Part shown: piece after piece, positions 1-8,500 of the stretch
Layout: each line of letters opens with the position of its first letter
Numbering within the stretch: position 1 is the stretch's first letter
Assembly (NCBI RefSeq): GCF_001306115.1
Contig: NZ_LGCL01000004.1
Span: 41,321-105,320 of the forward strand
Direction of reading: 5' to 3'
Origin: Ornatilinea apprima
GTDB taxonomy: Bacteria > Chloroflexota > Anaerolineae > Anaerolineales > Anaerolineaceae
DNA: 64,000 bases
Made by a program: the position numbers and the translations under genes
Notes under the pieces: generated by a model
Seen by the model: only the letters and a program-made list of their open reading frames with translations
The model's database searches: none
Told to the model about the DNA's origin: nothing

Positions 1-905
1 ACCTGGCCGAGATGATGGTGGGACGCCCGGTGATCTTGCAGTATGACCGCGCACCGATACAGCGTGGCCAGACCGCTTTGCAAATCAAAGACCTGGTTGT
101 GGGTGGAGACCGCGGCACCGACGCCCTGAAAGGTGTGTCGCTGGAGGTGCACGCGGGTGAAATTGTGGGACTGGCGGGTGTCTCGGGCAACGGGCAGCGT
201 GAGCTGGCCGAAGCCCTGGCGGGACTGCGCCCGGTGAAGAGCGGGCAGATTCTCATCGACGGGAAAGAACTTACCCACGCTTCGCCCGCCCAGCGCATTC
301 TGGCCGGCCAATCCTACATTCCCGAAGAGCGCATGCGCGAAGGCGCGATTAAAGACTTCAGCGTGGCCGACAACTATATTCTCGAAGACCACGGCAAGCA
401 ACCGTTTTCGCGCGGCATTTTCCTCGATTTCAACGCCATCGAGCGCGAAACCCGCACCAAAGTGGAGGAGTACAACGTTAAAACCCCTACCATCCAGACC
501 CCGCTGAAGAGCCTTTCGGGAGGCAACATTCAAAAGCTGATTTTGGCGCGCGAGCTGAGCCGCTCCCCCAAAGTGCTGATCGCCTCACAGCCCACCCGCG
601 GCGTGGATATTGGCGCGACTGAATACATCCACCACCGCCTGCTCGACCAGCGCGAAGGCACTGTTAACCAGGAAAACAAGCGCGTGCTGAGCGACCGCGA
701 ATTTATTCAGCAGGAAATTCTGGACCAGCGCCACTCTGGCACGGCCACCCTGCTTATCTCTGAAGACCTGGATGAGATTCGCGCCCTGTCTGACCGCATC
801 GCGGTCATCTTTGCCGGCGAAATTGTGGGCATCGTTGACGGGCCCACCTCCACCCCCGAACAGTTGGGATTGATGATGGCCGGGGTGCGCCCTGACCAGG
901 ATTGA
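1..905 (+). CDS. Sugar/nucleoside ABC transporter ATP-binding protein, C-terminal half (5' truncated by window)
   Basis: The frame is open from the window edge, so the real start lies upstream. The visible part is the second nucleotide-binding domain of a duplicated RbsA/YufO-type ATPase, which powers import of simple sugars or nucleosides from the cytoplasmic side. The opening residues ([10 protein letters not shown]) match the usual linker between the two domains. The P-loop is degenerate ([10 protein letters not shown], no GK[ST]), as is common for the second domain of this family. The signature [15 protein letters not shown], the [10 protein letters not shown] segment and [10 protein letters not shown] are clear. 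Odd: about 26 residues are inserted after HHRLLDQR, flanked by a repeated LDQR. The permease and binding-protein genes are not in view. Confidence 0.88.
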   Translation, partial: LAEMMVGRPVILQYDRAPIQRGQTALQIKDLVVGGDRGTDALKGVSLEVHAGEIVGLAGVSGNGQRELAEALAGLRPVKSGQILIDGKELTHASPAQRILAGQSYIPEERMREGAIKDFSVADNYILEDHGKQPFSRGIFLDFNAIERETRTKVEEYNVKTPTIQTPLKSLSGGNIQKLILARELSRSPKVLIASQPTRGVDIGATEYIHHRLLDQREGTVNQENKRVLSDREFIQQEILDQRHSGTATLLISEDLDEIRALSDRIAVIFAGEIVGIVDGPTSTPEQLGLMMAGVRPDQD

Positions 906-1246
906 GACTGTGGATAACTTCTTTCATTCTGTGGATAACCGGCCAGAAATTGTGTAAAACCCGGCCAGATTCGGGGAATGAATTGCGGATAAATCGTGGA
1001 TAGAGCGGCGCGCGCGGTGGATAACCCGCGCGCCTTTTTTTGCGCCTTTGCGGCCCGCGCGCGGTTCGTTTGCCGACCCGCTGTTGGTTATTTCATGTTT
1101 GCGCCACGGTAAAAAAGCAGTTTCCCGGCCAGCCCTGGCCTCTGCAAAACCCGCTTTTTTTTATCCGGCAGCTGTGGATAACTATGTCAAAATTGTGGAT
1201 AACCTCACTGCGCATGTGGAAACTCTGCCGCGCAGCGCGGGAAATA

Positions 1247-1262
1247 TCCGCATATATGCGGA
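1247..1262. repeat. 16-bp perfect palindrome inside the DnaA-box array
   Basis: TCCGCATATATGCGGA is identical to its reverse complement. It sits between the sparse and dense halves of the array, and its right arm overlaps a decayed unit in register with the 21-bp period. A related ATGCGTATAT string lies at the start of the second cluster, near 24814. Confidence 0.7.
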
Positions 1263-1278
1263 CATTGCAATTTTTTAC

Positions 1279-1294
1279 CCCCCATATCTGGGGG
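1279..1294. repeat. C5-ATATCT-G5 element shared with the 25-kb cluster
   Basis: CCCCCATATCTGGGGG. Read on the minus strand over 1280-1297, it is identical for 18 bp to 25088-25105 (TTTCCCCCAGATATGGGG). A third copy with one extra A is at 24923-24937. It is probably a binding site for a factor acting at both loci. Confidence 0.7.
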
Positions 1295-1333
1295 AAACTT
1301 GGGAAAACAGCGATTCCCCACGCGCCTGCCATT

Positions 1334-1555
1334 TGTGGAAAAACCCGCCAAAACTGTGGATAACTTCTGCGAATCTGGTGGATAACCACCTCAGAATCTT
1401 GTGGAAAACTGACCTTTCGATGGCTAAACCTGCCCTCGCCCGTGGAAAACACAGCGCGCGAGGTGGAAAACCATCCACAACTCGTGGAAAAAACACCGCC
1501 AGCCTGTGGATAAACTGGCGATTATCTGTGGATAACTGGTAATTTAAGTGGAAAA
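1334..1555 (+). repeat. Helically phased 21-bp tandem array of DnaA-box-like motifs (densest part)
   Basis: Motif starts at 1334, 1355, 1377, 1400, about 1420 (decayed, GATGGCTAA), 1441, 1462, 1483, 1505, 1527 and 1547 give spacings of 21, 22, 23, 20, 21, 21, 21, 22, 22 and 20 bp. All lie on one strand. Units alternate between GTGGATAA and GTGGAAAA. Two turns of B-DNA are about 21 bp, so bound proteins would line up on one face of the helix. DnaA is the obvious candidate ligand because TTATCCACA is its consensus; that is inference. Confidence 0.8.
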
Positions 1556-1568
1556 AATATTCGAAGAA

Positions 1569-2600
1569 TCAGCCCTGGCGGTTGACCTCGCTGACCAACA
1601 GATCCAGCGCCAGGTCAAAATCCATCTGGCTGGTTTTCACCGCTTCGTCCACGTCCAGCAGGCGGTGATACACGCTCTCCAACCGCTTCATGGAGAAGCG
1701 CCGTGCCTGGGATGCCATTTTCTCAGCCACAAAACGGGCCGCGCCCAGCTCTTTTTGAATCAGGTCCAGCCCGCCGCCCTCATCCATCACCTCTCTGGCT
1801 TGCAGCAGCAGGCGAAACTGGCGCACAATCATGCCAAATACAGAGAAGGGGTCTTCCTGCTCCAGCAAGGTTTGCAGGAGGCGCATCGCGGCGCGCTCGT
1901 CACCCTGGCCCAGCGCGTCCACCAGATCAAACACGCTGGCCTGGTGCGCCGCGGAGGTGAGCAGCAGCACATCGTCTTCCTCCACCGCGCGCGCGAAATC
2001 GACATAGGTCAGCAGCTTCTCAATTTCAAGGGTGGCCACCCGCGTGTCGTTACCAATCTGGTCGGCCAGGGCCTGAGCCGCCGCCGGGTGAAACGTCCCG
2101 CCCAGTTCCACCGCTTTTTGCTGCACCCAGGCGCGCATGCCCGCGCCGGTGGGCAGGCGGAACTCGCTCACCGCCACCGACTGCGCTGTGGAAGCAACCC
2201 ACTTCATCAGCCAGTGACTGTCTTTGAGCACATCCCATACCACCGTCCACTCGCCGCCCACTTTCTTGTTGCGGTACGTATCTTCGATCAGCAAATAGAA
2301 TGCCGTGGTGGGCGGCAGGCTGTCCAGCAGGCGGGTAAAGCGCTCGCGGGCTGCCGGTGAGGTGAGGCGCGCCAGGGGATGGGTGAGAATCACCAGGCGG
2401 CGCTCGGCCAAAAAGGGCAGCGAGCTGGCCGCCATGTGGATTTCATCTTCACTGACGCTGCGCCCGTCGAGGCGCGCCGTATTCAGGTCCGCCATACCGG
2501 GGTCGCCCAACGACTGGGCGGCCTCATTCACTTTTTGCGCCATGGCGTAGGTATCGTCGCCGTGCAGAATGCATACCACCGGTTGGGACTGCTGCGCCAT
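1569..2600 (-). CDS. holA: DNA polymerase III delta subunit
   Basis: A 343-residue protein, the normal HolA length. The opening CILHGDDTYAMAQKVNEA is the family's N-terminal P-loop-like strand, followed by the typical SLPFLAERRLVIL segment near residue 60 and the C-terminal helical collar domain (FSVFGMIVRQFRLLLQAREV; ALDLLVSEV at the end). HolA is the clamp-loader subunit that opens the DnaN sliding clamp, whose gene is 14 kb away. The start codon overlaps the stop of the upstream DUF6391 gene by one base (ATGA), so the two are probably translated together. Its 3' end abuts the DnaA-box array. I am confident of the family. Confidence 0.92.
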   Translation of the reverse strand: MAQQSQPVVCILHGDDTYAMAQKVNEAAQSLGDPGMADLNTARLDGRSVSEDEIHMAASSLPFLAERRLVILTHPLARLTSPAARERFTRLLDSLPPTTAFYLLIEDTYRNKKVGGEWTVVWDVLKDSHWLMKWVASTAQSVAVSEFRLPTGAGMRAWVQQKAVELGGTFHPAAAQALADQIGNDTRVATLEIEKLLTYVDFARAVEEDDVLLLTSAAHQASVFDLVDALGQGDERAAMRLLQTLLEQEDPFSVFGMIVRQFRLLLQAREVMDEGGGLDLIQKELGAARFVAEKMASQARRFSMKRLESVYHRLLDVDEAVKTSQMDFDLALDLLVSEVNRQG

Positions 2601-3142
2601 CAGGCTTGCCCTTTCCGCGATGATTGGGCTTGCTGCGTGACCACGCGGTGAACGGGAGTGCCGTTGCGCTGCAGGCGCACAATCTCAAACACGCGCAGGT
2701 CGCCCAGGCGCGGTTCGGTGGTAACGGCGCGCTGCATTTTCGGTCCCAGCGGGTGAGCGAGCAGCAGCGCCAGGGTGGAAAGCCCCACCACCAGCGGCCA
2801 GCGCTCCAGGCTGCTTTTCACATTGCGCGTGCCCAGCATTCCCAACCAGGCCGCGCTGCCCGCCGCCAACCCGGAGACAACAAAATTCGTCCCGCAGGTG
2901 GGGTGCACCGCCAGGCTGTACTCGCCCGCTTTCAGACGGCTGAGGGCCTCATCGACGGCTTCTTGCAGCGCGTCGGTGGACAACGCGCCGAAAACCCAGA
3001 AACCGCGAAAATCGGAGTAGCCGGCCAGGTTGAGGCGCGGTTGTTTAAGGCTGAGAATCCGCAGCGTGGCGTGCTCCAACGCGTGATTGCGCCGCACGGC
3101 CGTCAGCGGGTTGAATTGCAGAATGGATTTTAAGGTAGACAT
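2600..3142 (-). CDS. DUF6391 family protein
   Basis: About 180 residues from the ATG at 3142, which has an AGAGAGGG ribosome-binding site just upstream. An in-frame start further upstream at 3220 would add an unlikely leader. The N-terminal NPLTAVRRNHALEHATLRIL is the hallmark of DUF6391, a family of unknown function found in cyanobacteria and Chloroflexota. A conserved HPTCGTNFVVSGLAAG segment follows, and residues around 120-140 (WPLVVGLSTLALLLAHPLGP) look like one hydrophobic membrane segment. The gene is coupled to holA by an ATGA overlap. No function can be assigned. Confidence 0.75.
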   Translation of the reverse strand: MSTLKSILQFNPLTAVRRNHALEHATLRILSLKQPRLNLAGYSDFRGFWVFGALSTDALQEAVDEALSRLKAGEYSLAVHPTCGTNFVVSGLAAGSAAWLGMLGTRNVKSSLERWPLVVGLSTLALLLAHPLGPKMQRAVTTEPRLGDLRVFEIVRLQRNGTPVHRVVTQQAQSSRKGQA

Positions 3143-3266
3143 GGAAACCCTCTCTTTGTGCTTCTGTAGTCTAATTGTACTATCAACTAGGCCACGCGCC
3201 CAAAAAAAGAACGGGCGCAAGGCCTCGCACCACTACCGGGATTGGGGCTGCCAATCACCTTCATGG

Positions 3267-3417
3267 GTAGGGTGGGTGAAAAGCGGAAACACCGCTTCAA
3301 AGGTAAACCAACGTCATGCCCGCCTGAAACCCACCAATGTGTTTTTTACCGGCGGGTTTCGGGCGGGGACAAATGGTTTTGATTCACAGCAGATTGTCCG
3401 CCCTCTACCCGCCCTAC
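3267..3417 (+). repeat. Palindromic intergenic element, copy 1
   Basis: Begins GTAGGGTGGG and ends CCGCCCTAC. The inner halves, CCCGCCTGAAACCCACC and GGCGGGTTTCGGGCGGGG, are near-perfect inverted repeats, so the whole unit can fold into a long hairpin. The same architecture recurs near 17.7, 19.7, 38.3, 45.2, 54.6 and 61.4 kb. Confidence 0.8.
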
Positions 3418-3465
3418 AAGAAATTTCCGGTCTCCGGTAAGGGCGGATGGCCGCCTGAAATGCGG

Positions 3466-3494
3466 TTGCCGGCGCGCCCAACTGCCTGTATAAT
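3466..3494 (+). promoter_or_regulatory. Sigma-70-type promoter for the ACT-domain gene
   Basis: TTGCCG at 3466-3471, a 17-bp spacer, and TATAAT at 3489-3494. Transcription would begin about 20 bases before the ATG at 3519. Confidence 0.6.
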
Positions 3495-3518
3495 CACCAT
3501 CATCCCACCCCTGGACGG

Positions 3519-3911
3519 ATGACCATGCCCCTTCCGCGACTGCAAATCATGCCCCAACGCCTGGCTGTGGCGCGCCTTGACCCCGCCGCAGACATACCCG
3601 CCTGGCTGCCACGCGAGGGCTTCCTTTCCATCACTCGCACCAGCGACGAACTCTCCATCGTCGTCGACGAGCAGGCCCTGCCCGGCCGCGTCACCGCCGA
3701 GACCGGCTGGCGCATACTGAAGGTGCTGGGACCGCTGGATTTTTCGCTGGTGGGCGTGCTGGCCTCGCTGGCCAACCCCCTGGCCGCCGCCGGGGTGAGC
3801 ATTTTCGCCATCTCCACCTACGACACTGACTACCTGCTGGTGCGCGAGGCGCAGTTTGCGCTGGCGCTGGCCGCCCTGGCCGAGGCCGGGTTTGATCTGT
3901 TGCCCCTCTGA
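3519..3911 (+). CDS. ACT domain-containing protein
   Basis: 130 residues. The C-terminal part (GPLDFSLVGVLASLANPLAAAGVSIFAISTYDTDYLLV) is a typical ACT fold of the COG3603/CASTOR-like type, a small-molecule-sensing domain that often binds amino acids. The N-terminal half (ITRTSDELSIVVDE) resembles the first ACT-like unit of the same proteins. It has its own promoter and precedes an AIR-synthase-like gene by 51 bp. An alternative ATG lies two codons downstream at 3525. The ligand cannot be read from the sequence. Confidence 0.75.
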   Translation: MTMPLPRLQIMPQRLAVARLDPAADIPAWLPREGFLSITRTSDELSIVVDEQALPGRVTAETGWRILKVLGPLDFSLVGVLASLANPLAAAGVSIFAISTYDTDYLLVREAQFALALAALAEAGFDLLPL

Positions 3912-3962
3912 CCCCCGCGCGGGATGGTACAATAACGCCAGCGATTCGAGAATCGGAGAACA

Positions 3963-4985
3963 ATGAGCCTACCCATTTTACCCGTTGGAAAATTACCCAT
4001 CTCCCTGCTCCAGCAGGTGATTAAAGAAGCCCCCCAACTGGATGAGCGCATCCTGCTGGGGCCGGGCATCGGTATGGACTGCGCCGTGATCGACCTGGGC
4101 AGCCGCTGCCTGGTGATTAAATCCGACCCCATCACCTTTGCCAGCGACCAGATCGGTTGGTACGCGGTGCAGATCAACGCCAACGACATCGCCACCACCG
4201 GCGCAGAGCCAAAATGGTTCTCCTGCACCCTGCTGCTGCCCGAAGGCAAAACCACCCCCGCGGATGTGCTCGAAATCAGCCGCCAGATCAACCAGGCCTG
4301 CCGCGATTTGGGCATCTCGGTGGTGGGCGGGCACACCGAAATCACCTACAACCTCGACCGCCCGCTGGTGCTGGGCACCCTGATCGGCGAGGTGGAAAAA
4401 GAGCGCCTGGTTACCCCGCGCGGCGCGCAGCCCGGCGACGTGGTACTGCTCACCAAGGGCGTGCCGGTAGAGGCCGTGTCCATTCTGGCGCGCGAATTTG
4501 CCGCGCCGCTGCGGGCGATATTGAGCGAAGAAGAAATCCAGACCGCCGCCGGCTACCTCACCAACCCCGGCATCGGCATCACCCGTGACGCGCGCATCGC
4601 CATGCAGGCCGGGCGGGTGCACGCCATGCACGACCCCACCGAAGGCGGTCTGGCCGCCGCCCTGTGGGAGCTGGCCGACGCCAGCGCCACCAGCCTGGTG
4701 ATTGAGCGTGAGGCGGTGCATATTCTGCCGCTGGGCGCGCGCATTTGCCAATTCTTCAAACTCGACCCGCTGGCCACTATCGCCTCAGGCGCGCTGCTGC
4801 TCACCGCCCCCGAAGCGGACGCCTCAGCCATCATTAGCGCCCTGCAGGCCGAAGGCATTCAATGCGCCGCCATCGGGCGCGTGCACCCCGGCCCGTCTGC
4901 CGTGCATGAGATTGTGGAAGGCCGCACCACCCTGCTCAAGCGCCCGGAACGCGACGACATCGGGCGCGTCTACACCCAGGAGTAA
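3963..4985 (+). CDS. AIR synthase-related / HypE-like protein
   Basis: 340 residues with the PurM/HypE fold: an N-terminal ATP-binding half (PGIGMDCAVIDLG, then SDPITFASDQIGWYAVQINANDIATTGAEPKWF) and a C-terminal half (HDPTEGGLAAALWELADAS). These are the standard motifs of the AIR-synthase superfamily, whose members phosphorylate or dehydrate small substrates or carbamoylated proteins using ATP. No hyp, hydrogenase or purine genes are nearby, so neither HypE nor PurM function is supported. A GGAG ribosome site precedes the ATG, and the stop is 4 bp from the phosphatase start, suggesting one operon. Confidence 0.8.
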   Translation: MSLPILPVGKLPISLLQQVIKEAPQLDERILLGPGIGMDCAVIDLGSRCLVIKSDPITFASDQIGWYAVQINANDIATTGAEPKWFSCTLLLPEGKTTPADVLEISRQINQACRDLGISVVGGHTEITYNLDRPLVLGTLIGEVEKERLVTPRGAQPGDVVLLTKGVPVEAVSILAREFAAPLRAILSEEEIQTAAGYLTNPGIGITRDARIAMQAGRVHAMHDPTEGGLAAALWELADASATSLVIEREAVHILPLGARICQFFKLDPLATIASGALLLTAPEADASAIISALQAEGIQCAAIGRVHPGPSAVHEIVEGRTTLLKRPERDDIGRVYTQE

Positions 4986-4989
4986 GCGC

Positions 4990-5514
4990 ATGTCTGACTT
5001 TCCGCCTCCGGTACCGCTGCCCGCGTCCTATTGGGTCGAACCAGGCCGCTTCCTGGCCGGCGAATACCCCGCCTCGCGCTATTTTGACGAGCAAACTCGC
5101 ACCACCCTCGGCAGCCTGCTCGACGCGGGCATCACCTGTTTTATTAACCTGACCGAAGACGGCGAGCTGCCCCCCTACGAGAAAATTCTGCAAGAACAGG
5201 CTGGTTGGCGCGGCGTGGAAGTGAACACGCACCATTTTCCCATTCAAAATTACGGCCTGCCTACCCGCGCGCAGATGAAAGAGATTCTCAACGCGCTGGA
5301 CGAAGCCCTTGCCAGCGGCCAGTCCGTCTACCTGCACTGCTGGGGCGGCATCGGCCGCACCGGTACCGTGGTGGGCTGCTGGCTGGTGCGCCACGGACTG
5401 AGCGGCCAGGCCGCACTGAAGCGTATTCAATCCCTGCGGCTGGCGGTCCCCGGCGGGTATGCCTCACCTGAGACGGACGCCCAGGTGGAATTTGTGGAAT
5501 TCTGGAAAGAATAA
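4990..5514 (+). CDS. Dual-specificity/tyrosine-type protein phosphatase
   Basis: 174 residues. The active-site signature HCWGGIGRT gives nucleophile Cys117 and phosphate-binding Arg123 (CX5R). The N-terminal SYWVEPGRFLAGEYPAS is typical of small cytosolic cyclin-like phosphatases in bacteria. The family hydrolyses phosphotyrosine or other phosphomonoesters through a cysteinyl-phosphate intermediate. Asp57 in LTEDGEL could be the general acid, although its position is only suggestive. It is the last gene of the 3.5-5.5 kb run and ends at a strong two-way terminator. Confidence 0.85.
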   Translation: MSDFPPPVPLPASYWVEPGRFLAGEYPASRYFDEQTRTTLGSLLDAGITCFINLTEDGELPPYEKILQEQAGWRGVEVNTHHFPIQNYGLPTRAQMKEILNALDEALASGQSVYLHCWGGIGRTGTVVGCWLVRHGLSGQAALKRIQSLRLAVPGGYASPETDAQVEFVEFWKE

Positions 5515-5522
5515 ACAAAAAG

Positions 5523-5553
5523 AATGCCCCCGGTCGCTTGATCCGGGGGCATT
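5523..5553. terminator. Bidirectional terminator
   Basis: An 11-bp stem (AATGCCCCCGG / CCGGGGGCATT) with a 9-base loop, lying between the converging phosphatase and surface-protein genes, with A- and T-rich flanks. Confidence 0.8.
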
Positions 5554-5580
5554 GTGATTCATTGTACCAACAGTTTCGCG

Positions 5581-8500
5581 TTATTCTTCGATGCGCGTCT
5601 GCACAGCGCGCACCGCGCTGCGCCAGTGGTAGGTATCGGTCTTTTCATCGTAGCCCTGGCAGGTGATCAGCGTTACCCAGGGAAAGTCTTCGGATTGTAG
5701 CACCGAGAAGTTATCCGCGCTTAAGAAGCGCTGCACCTCGCGCACTTCATACACATAGCGCAGCCCGCCGTAGTGGATGATGATCTCATCGCCCCATTTC
5801 AGCGAGGTCAGGTTGAGGAATGGACCCGGTTTGCCAAAGGCGTCGTAGACGTGCGCGGTGATGCCGGTATTGCCGGCGTGAGTGGGGAAGGCGGTATTCT
5901 CCAGGTAACCGGCGTTGCCGCCCAGCCAGTCCAGATTCCATTCACCATGCACAATCGGCACGCCCAGAATGGGCACCTTCACGTTCAAGGCCGGAATTTC
6001 CAGCAGCAGGTCCTGGCTCTGGTCGTATTCCACCCACGGCCGCCCGCTCAAATCGGTGATTTTACCAGGGGCAAAGCCGGTCAGCGGCAGCGCTTCGGGC
6101 CAGTTCGACCAGGTTTCGGTGGCGCTGGCCGCCTCGACTTCCGTTTCTCCTTCGATCAAGCCATTGCCGTTGCGGTCTACATCGATAGTGGCGCGATTGT
6201 TGATCTCATGCTCGCCTTCCAGCACGCGCAAATTGAAGGTAATGGTCAGCTCGTTTTCTGCCAGCGCCGGGTCGGTGATCCCCAGGTCTGGCCCCAGGGC
6301 GCCCTCCCACACAATGCGCCCGCGCGGATAGGTAAGTGTTGGGCCTTCGTAGTAGCACCAGGTGGTGAAAGTCGCGCTGAGACTGATTGTGGGGCTGATC
6401 TCTTTAGGGTCTATGATTCCCAGAGGGTTACAAACCACACCCACATCGGTCGAGCCAGCCGGCGCGCCATCGGGAATACCGGTGCCGCTGGGCAGCCCGG
6501 AAGCCTCATACACCGCGCCAGAGGGGATGGGGTCTGAAACGCGCGCGCCGACGTTGACGATATTGGAATTGTTGATCCACACCATCGTCCACTGCAGGAG
6601 CGGCATGCCAAAAGAATCGTAGGTCTTGATGCCGTACGGCGGGTCAAACAGGTCCGCGCCAAAGTCCACCGGGGTGGGATCGTTGTTATCGGTGGGGTCG
6701 CCATCGTAGTCGGGGTCGGGGTTGGCGCCGTTGTGAGAGGTATCGCTCACCGGGCTTTCAGACGGTGAAATCGCGCTGGCGGCGGCCGTGTTGTTGAACG
6801 GACCGCCGTCCGCGGGGGTTACGCGCACCACCAGGGTAATGCTTCCCTGTTCTCCAAACGCCAGGCTGTCTGTTCCGTCCAACAAGTTCGCATCGGTCCG
6901 TCCATCATAGGCGGAATTGACGGTGAAATCGTCACTGGTGAGCGATTGCACCGCAAAGGGCGACTCAGGCGGAAATACCGCCGAGAGATCGTCAGTAACC
7001 TGGATAGAACTGAGGGTTACATTGCCATAATTTCGTACCAGAATTTCAAAAGTAACATCCCACACGCCGGGGGTTATCTCTGCGGGCGAACCTGTCACGC
7101 GTTTGGCGACTCCGATCCGCGCGGTTTCTGCCAGGGTTTGCGTGTCGTCGTCGCTGCCGGTTACATCATCCCCCTCCGGCGGGGTGGCAGTCACTTCGGC
7201 GGTGTTGGTGAACGTACCCGCGTCGATATCCGCCTGGGTGAGGGTGTAGACGCCGGTGAAGGTGTCGCTGTCGCTGTCGTCCGGATCCAGGCTGGTGATG
7301 GGCCCGCCAGCGAGGGTGATGCCGCCCACTGTGTCGGCCAGGGTAATATCCGTGAGGGTTACATTGCCGGTATTGCTCACCGTGAACGCATAACGGATCG
7401 TGTCGCCCACATCGGCGCGGTCATCCGGGGCAACCACGTCCATATTCAGCGTGCCGGTTTTTTCCAGCGTGATCGCGGGCACATCCGTGAGCAGTTGGGT
7501 GTCATCGTCGCTGTCCGTAACCGGGCTGCCGCTCGGCGGGGTGCCGCTGACCTGGGCAGTGTTGGTAAAGGTGCCCGAATCGATAACCTCCTGGGTAAGT
7601 GTGTAGCTGCCGGTGTAGTTGGTATTGTTGCTTGCCCCAGGCTCCAGGCTGGCAATCGGGCTGCCGGTGAGGGTAATGCCGCCCACCGTTTCCGTTACCG
7701 TCAGGTTGGTGAGGGTTACATTGCCGGTGTTGGTGACGGCAAAGACATAGGTAATGATTTCACCCTCGTCCGGCTCTCCATCCGGGCCGTCGTTCAACGT
7801 GCCGGTTTTTTGCAGCGCAACCGAGGGGGCGGGGTCAAGGGTTTGGGTATCGCCATCGCTGTCATTGACGGTTGGGCCGCCCGGCGTGGTGCCGGTGACG
7901 GTGGCCGTGTTGGTAAACGTTCCCGCGTTCACATCCGCCTGGGTGAGGGTATAGGTGCCGGTAAAGGCGGTGCTGTTGCTGGCGCCGGGGGCCAGGGTGA
8001 TCGGTCCGCCGCTCTCAGTGATTTTTGGATCACTGAGCGTGACGCCGCTGAGGGTTACATTGCCGGTATTGGTCACCGTAAAGGCATAAGTAATCGTATC
8101 GCCTGCGTCGGCGCGGCTGTTGGCGCCCAGGTTGAGCGTGCCAGTTTTGACCAGTTCAATAGAAGGTACCGGGATGATCGTCTGGGTGTCATCGTCCGCA
8201 TCGGTTACATTGGGCCCGCTGGGCGGGGTGCCGGTGACCGTGGCGGTGTTGGTGAACGTCCCTGCGTCCACATTCGTCTGATTGAGCGTGTAGCTGCCGG
8301 TAAAGGTGCTGCTGTTGCTCGCGCCGGGGGCCAGGCTGGCAATCGGACCGCCGCTGATGGATATGCCGCCCACCGTATCGGCCAGGGTAATGTTAGTGAG
8401 GGTTACGTTGCCGGTATTGGTGACCGTAAAGGCGTAGCTGATGGTGTCGCCGGGGTTGGCAATGCCATTGGGAGCCGAGGCGTTCAGGTTGAGCGTGCCG

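Larger units (their letters stand above)
906..1568. other. Gene-free region filled by a phased DnaA-box-like array
   Basis: No credible gene is seen. The space between the ABC ATPase stop and the holA stop is occupied by repeated NGTGGAWAA motifs on the plus strand. Exact TGTGGATAA (the DnaA box TTATCCACA on the other strand) occurs at 909, 930, 1173, 1194, 1355, 1505 and 1527. Near matches lie at 951, 984, 995, 1016, 1215, 1236, 1257, 1334, 1377, 1400, 1441, 1462, 1483 and 1547. Spacing is mostly 20-23 bp. The stretch also holds a 16-bp perfect palindrome (1247-1262) and a C5-ATATCT-G5 element (1279-1294) that recurs near 25.1 kb. Confidence 0.85.
3143..3518. other. Intergenic region with palindromic repeats and a promoter
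   Basis: No gene is seen. It holds a decayed GGGCGCAAGGCCT palindrome (3213-3236), a full-length copy of the 150-bp palindromic element (3267-3417), a decayed short GTAGGG-type hairpin (3437-3457), and the promoter of the ACT-domain gene (3466-3494). Confidence 0.7.

Noticed and set aside
1040..1542. Small overlapping frames on both strands in the DnaA-box array
   Set aside because: The translations are just the repeated VDN / LWI / VEN readings of TGTGGATAAC-type motifs. They have no domain or ribosome site, and the repeat periodicity is at the DNA level.
909..1555. CRISPR array
   Set aside because: The repeated part is only 8-9 bp with 12-bp gaps and gradual decay. CRISPR repeats are 23-50 bp with unique spacers of similar length. 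No cas genes are present.
3963..4985. Hydrogenase maturation protein HypE proper
   Set aside because: The fold matches, but there is no clear HypE C-terminal cysteine tail (the chain ends GRVYTQE) and no hyp or hydrogenase genes are nearby.
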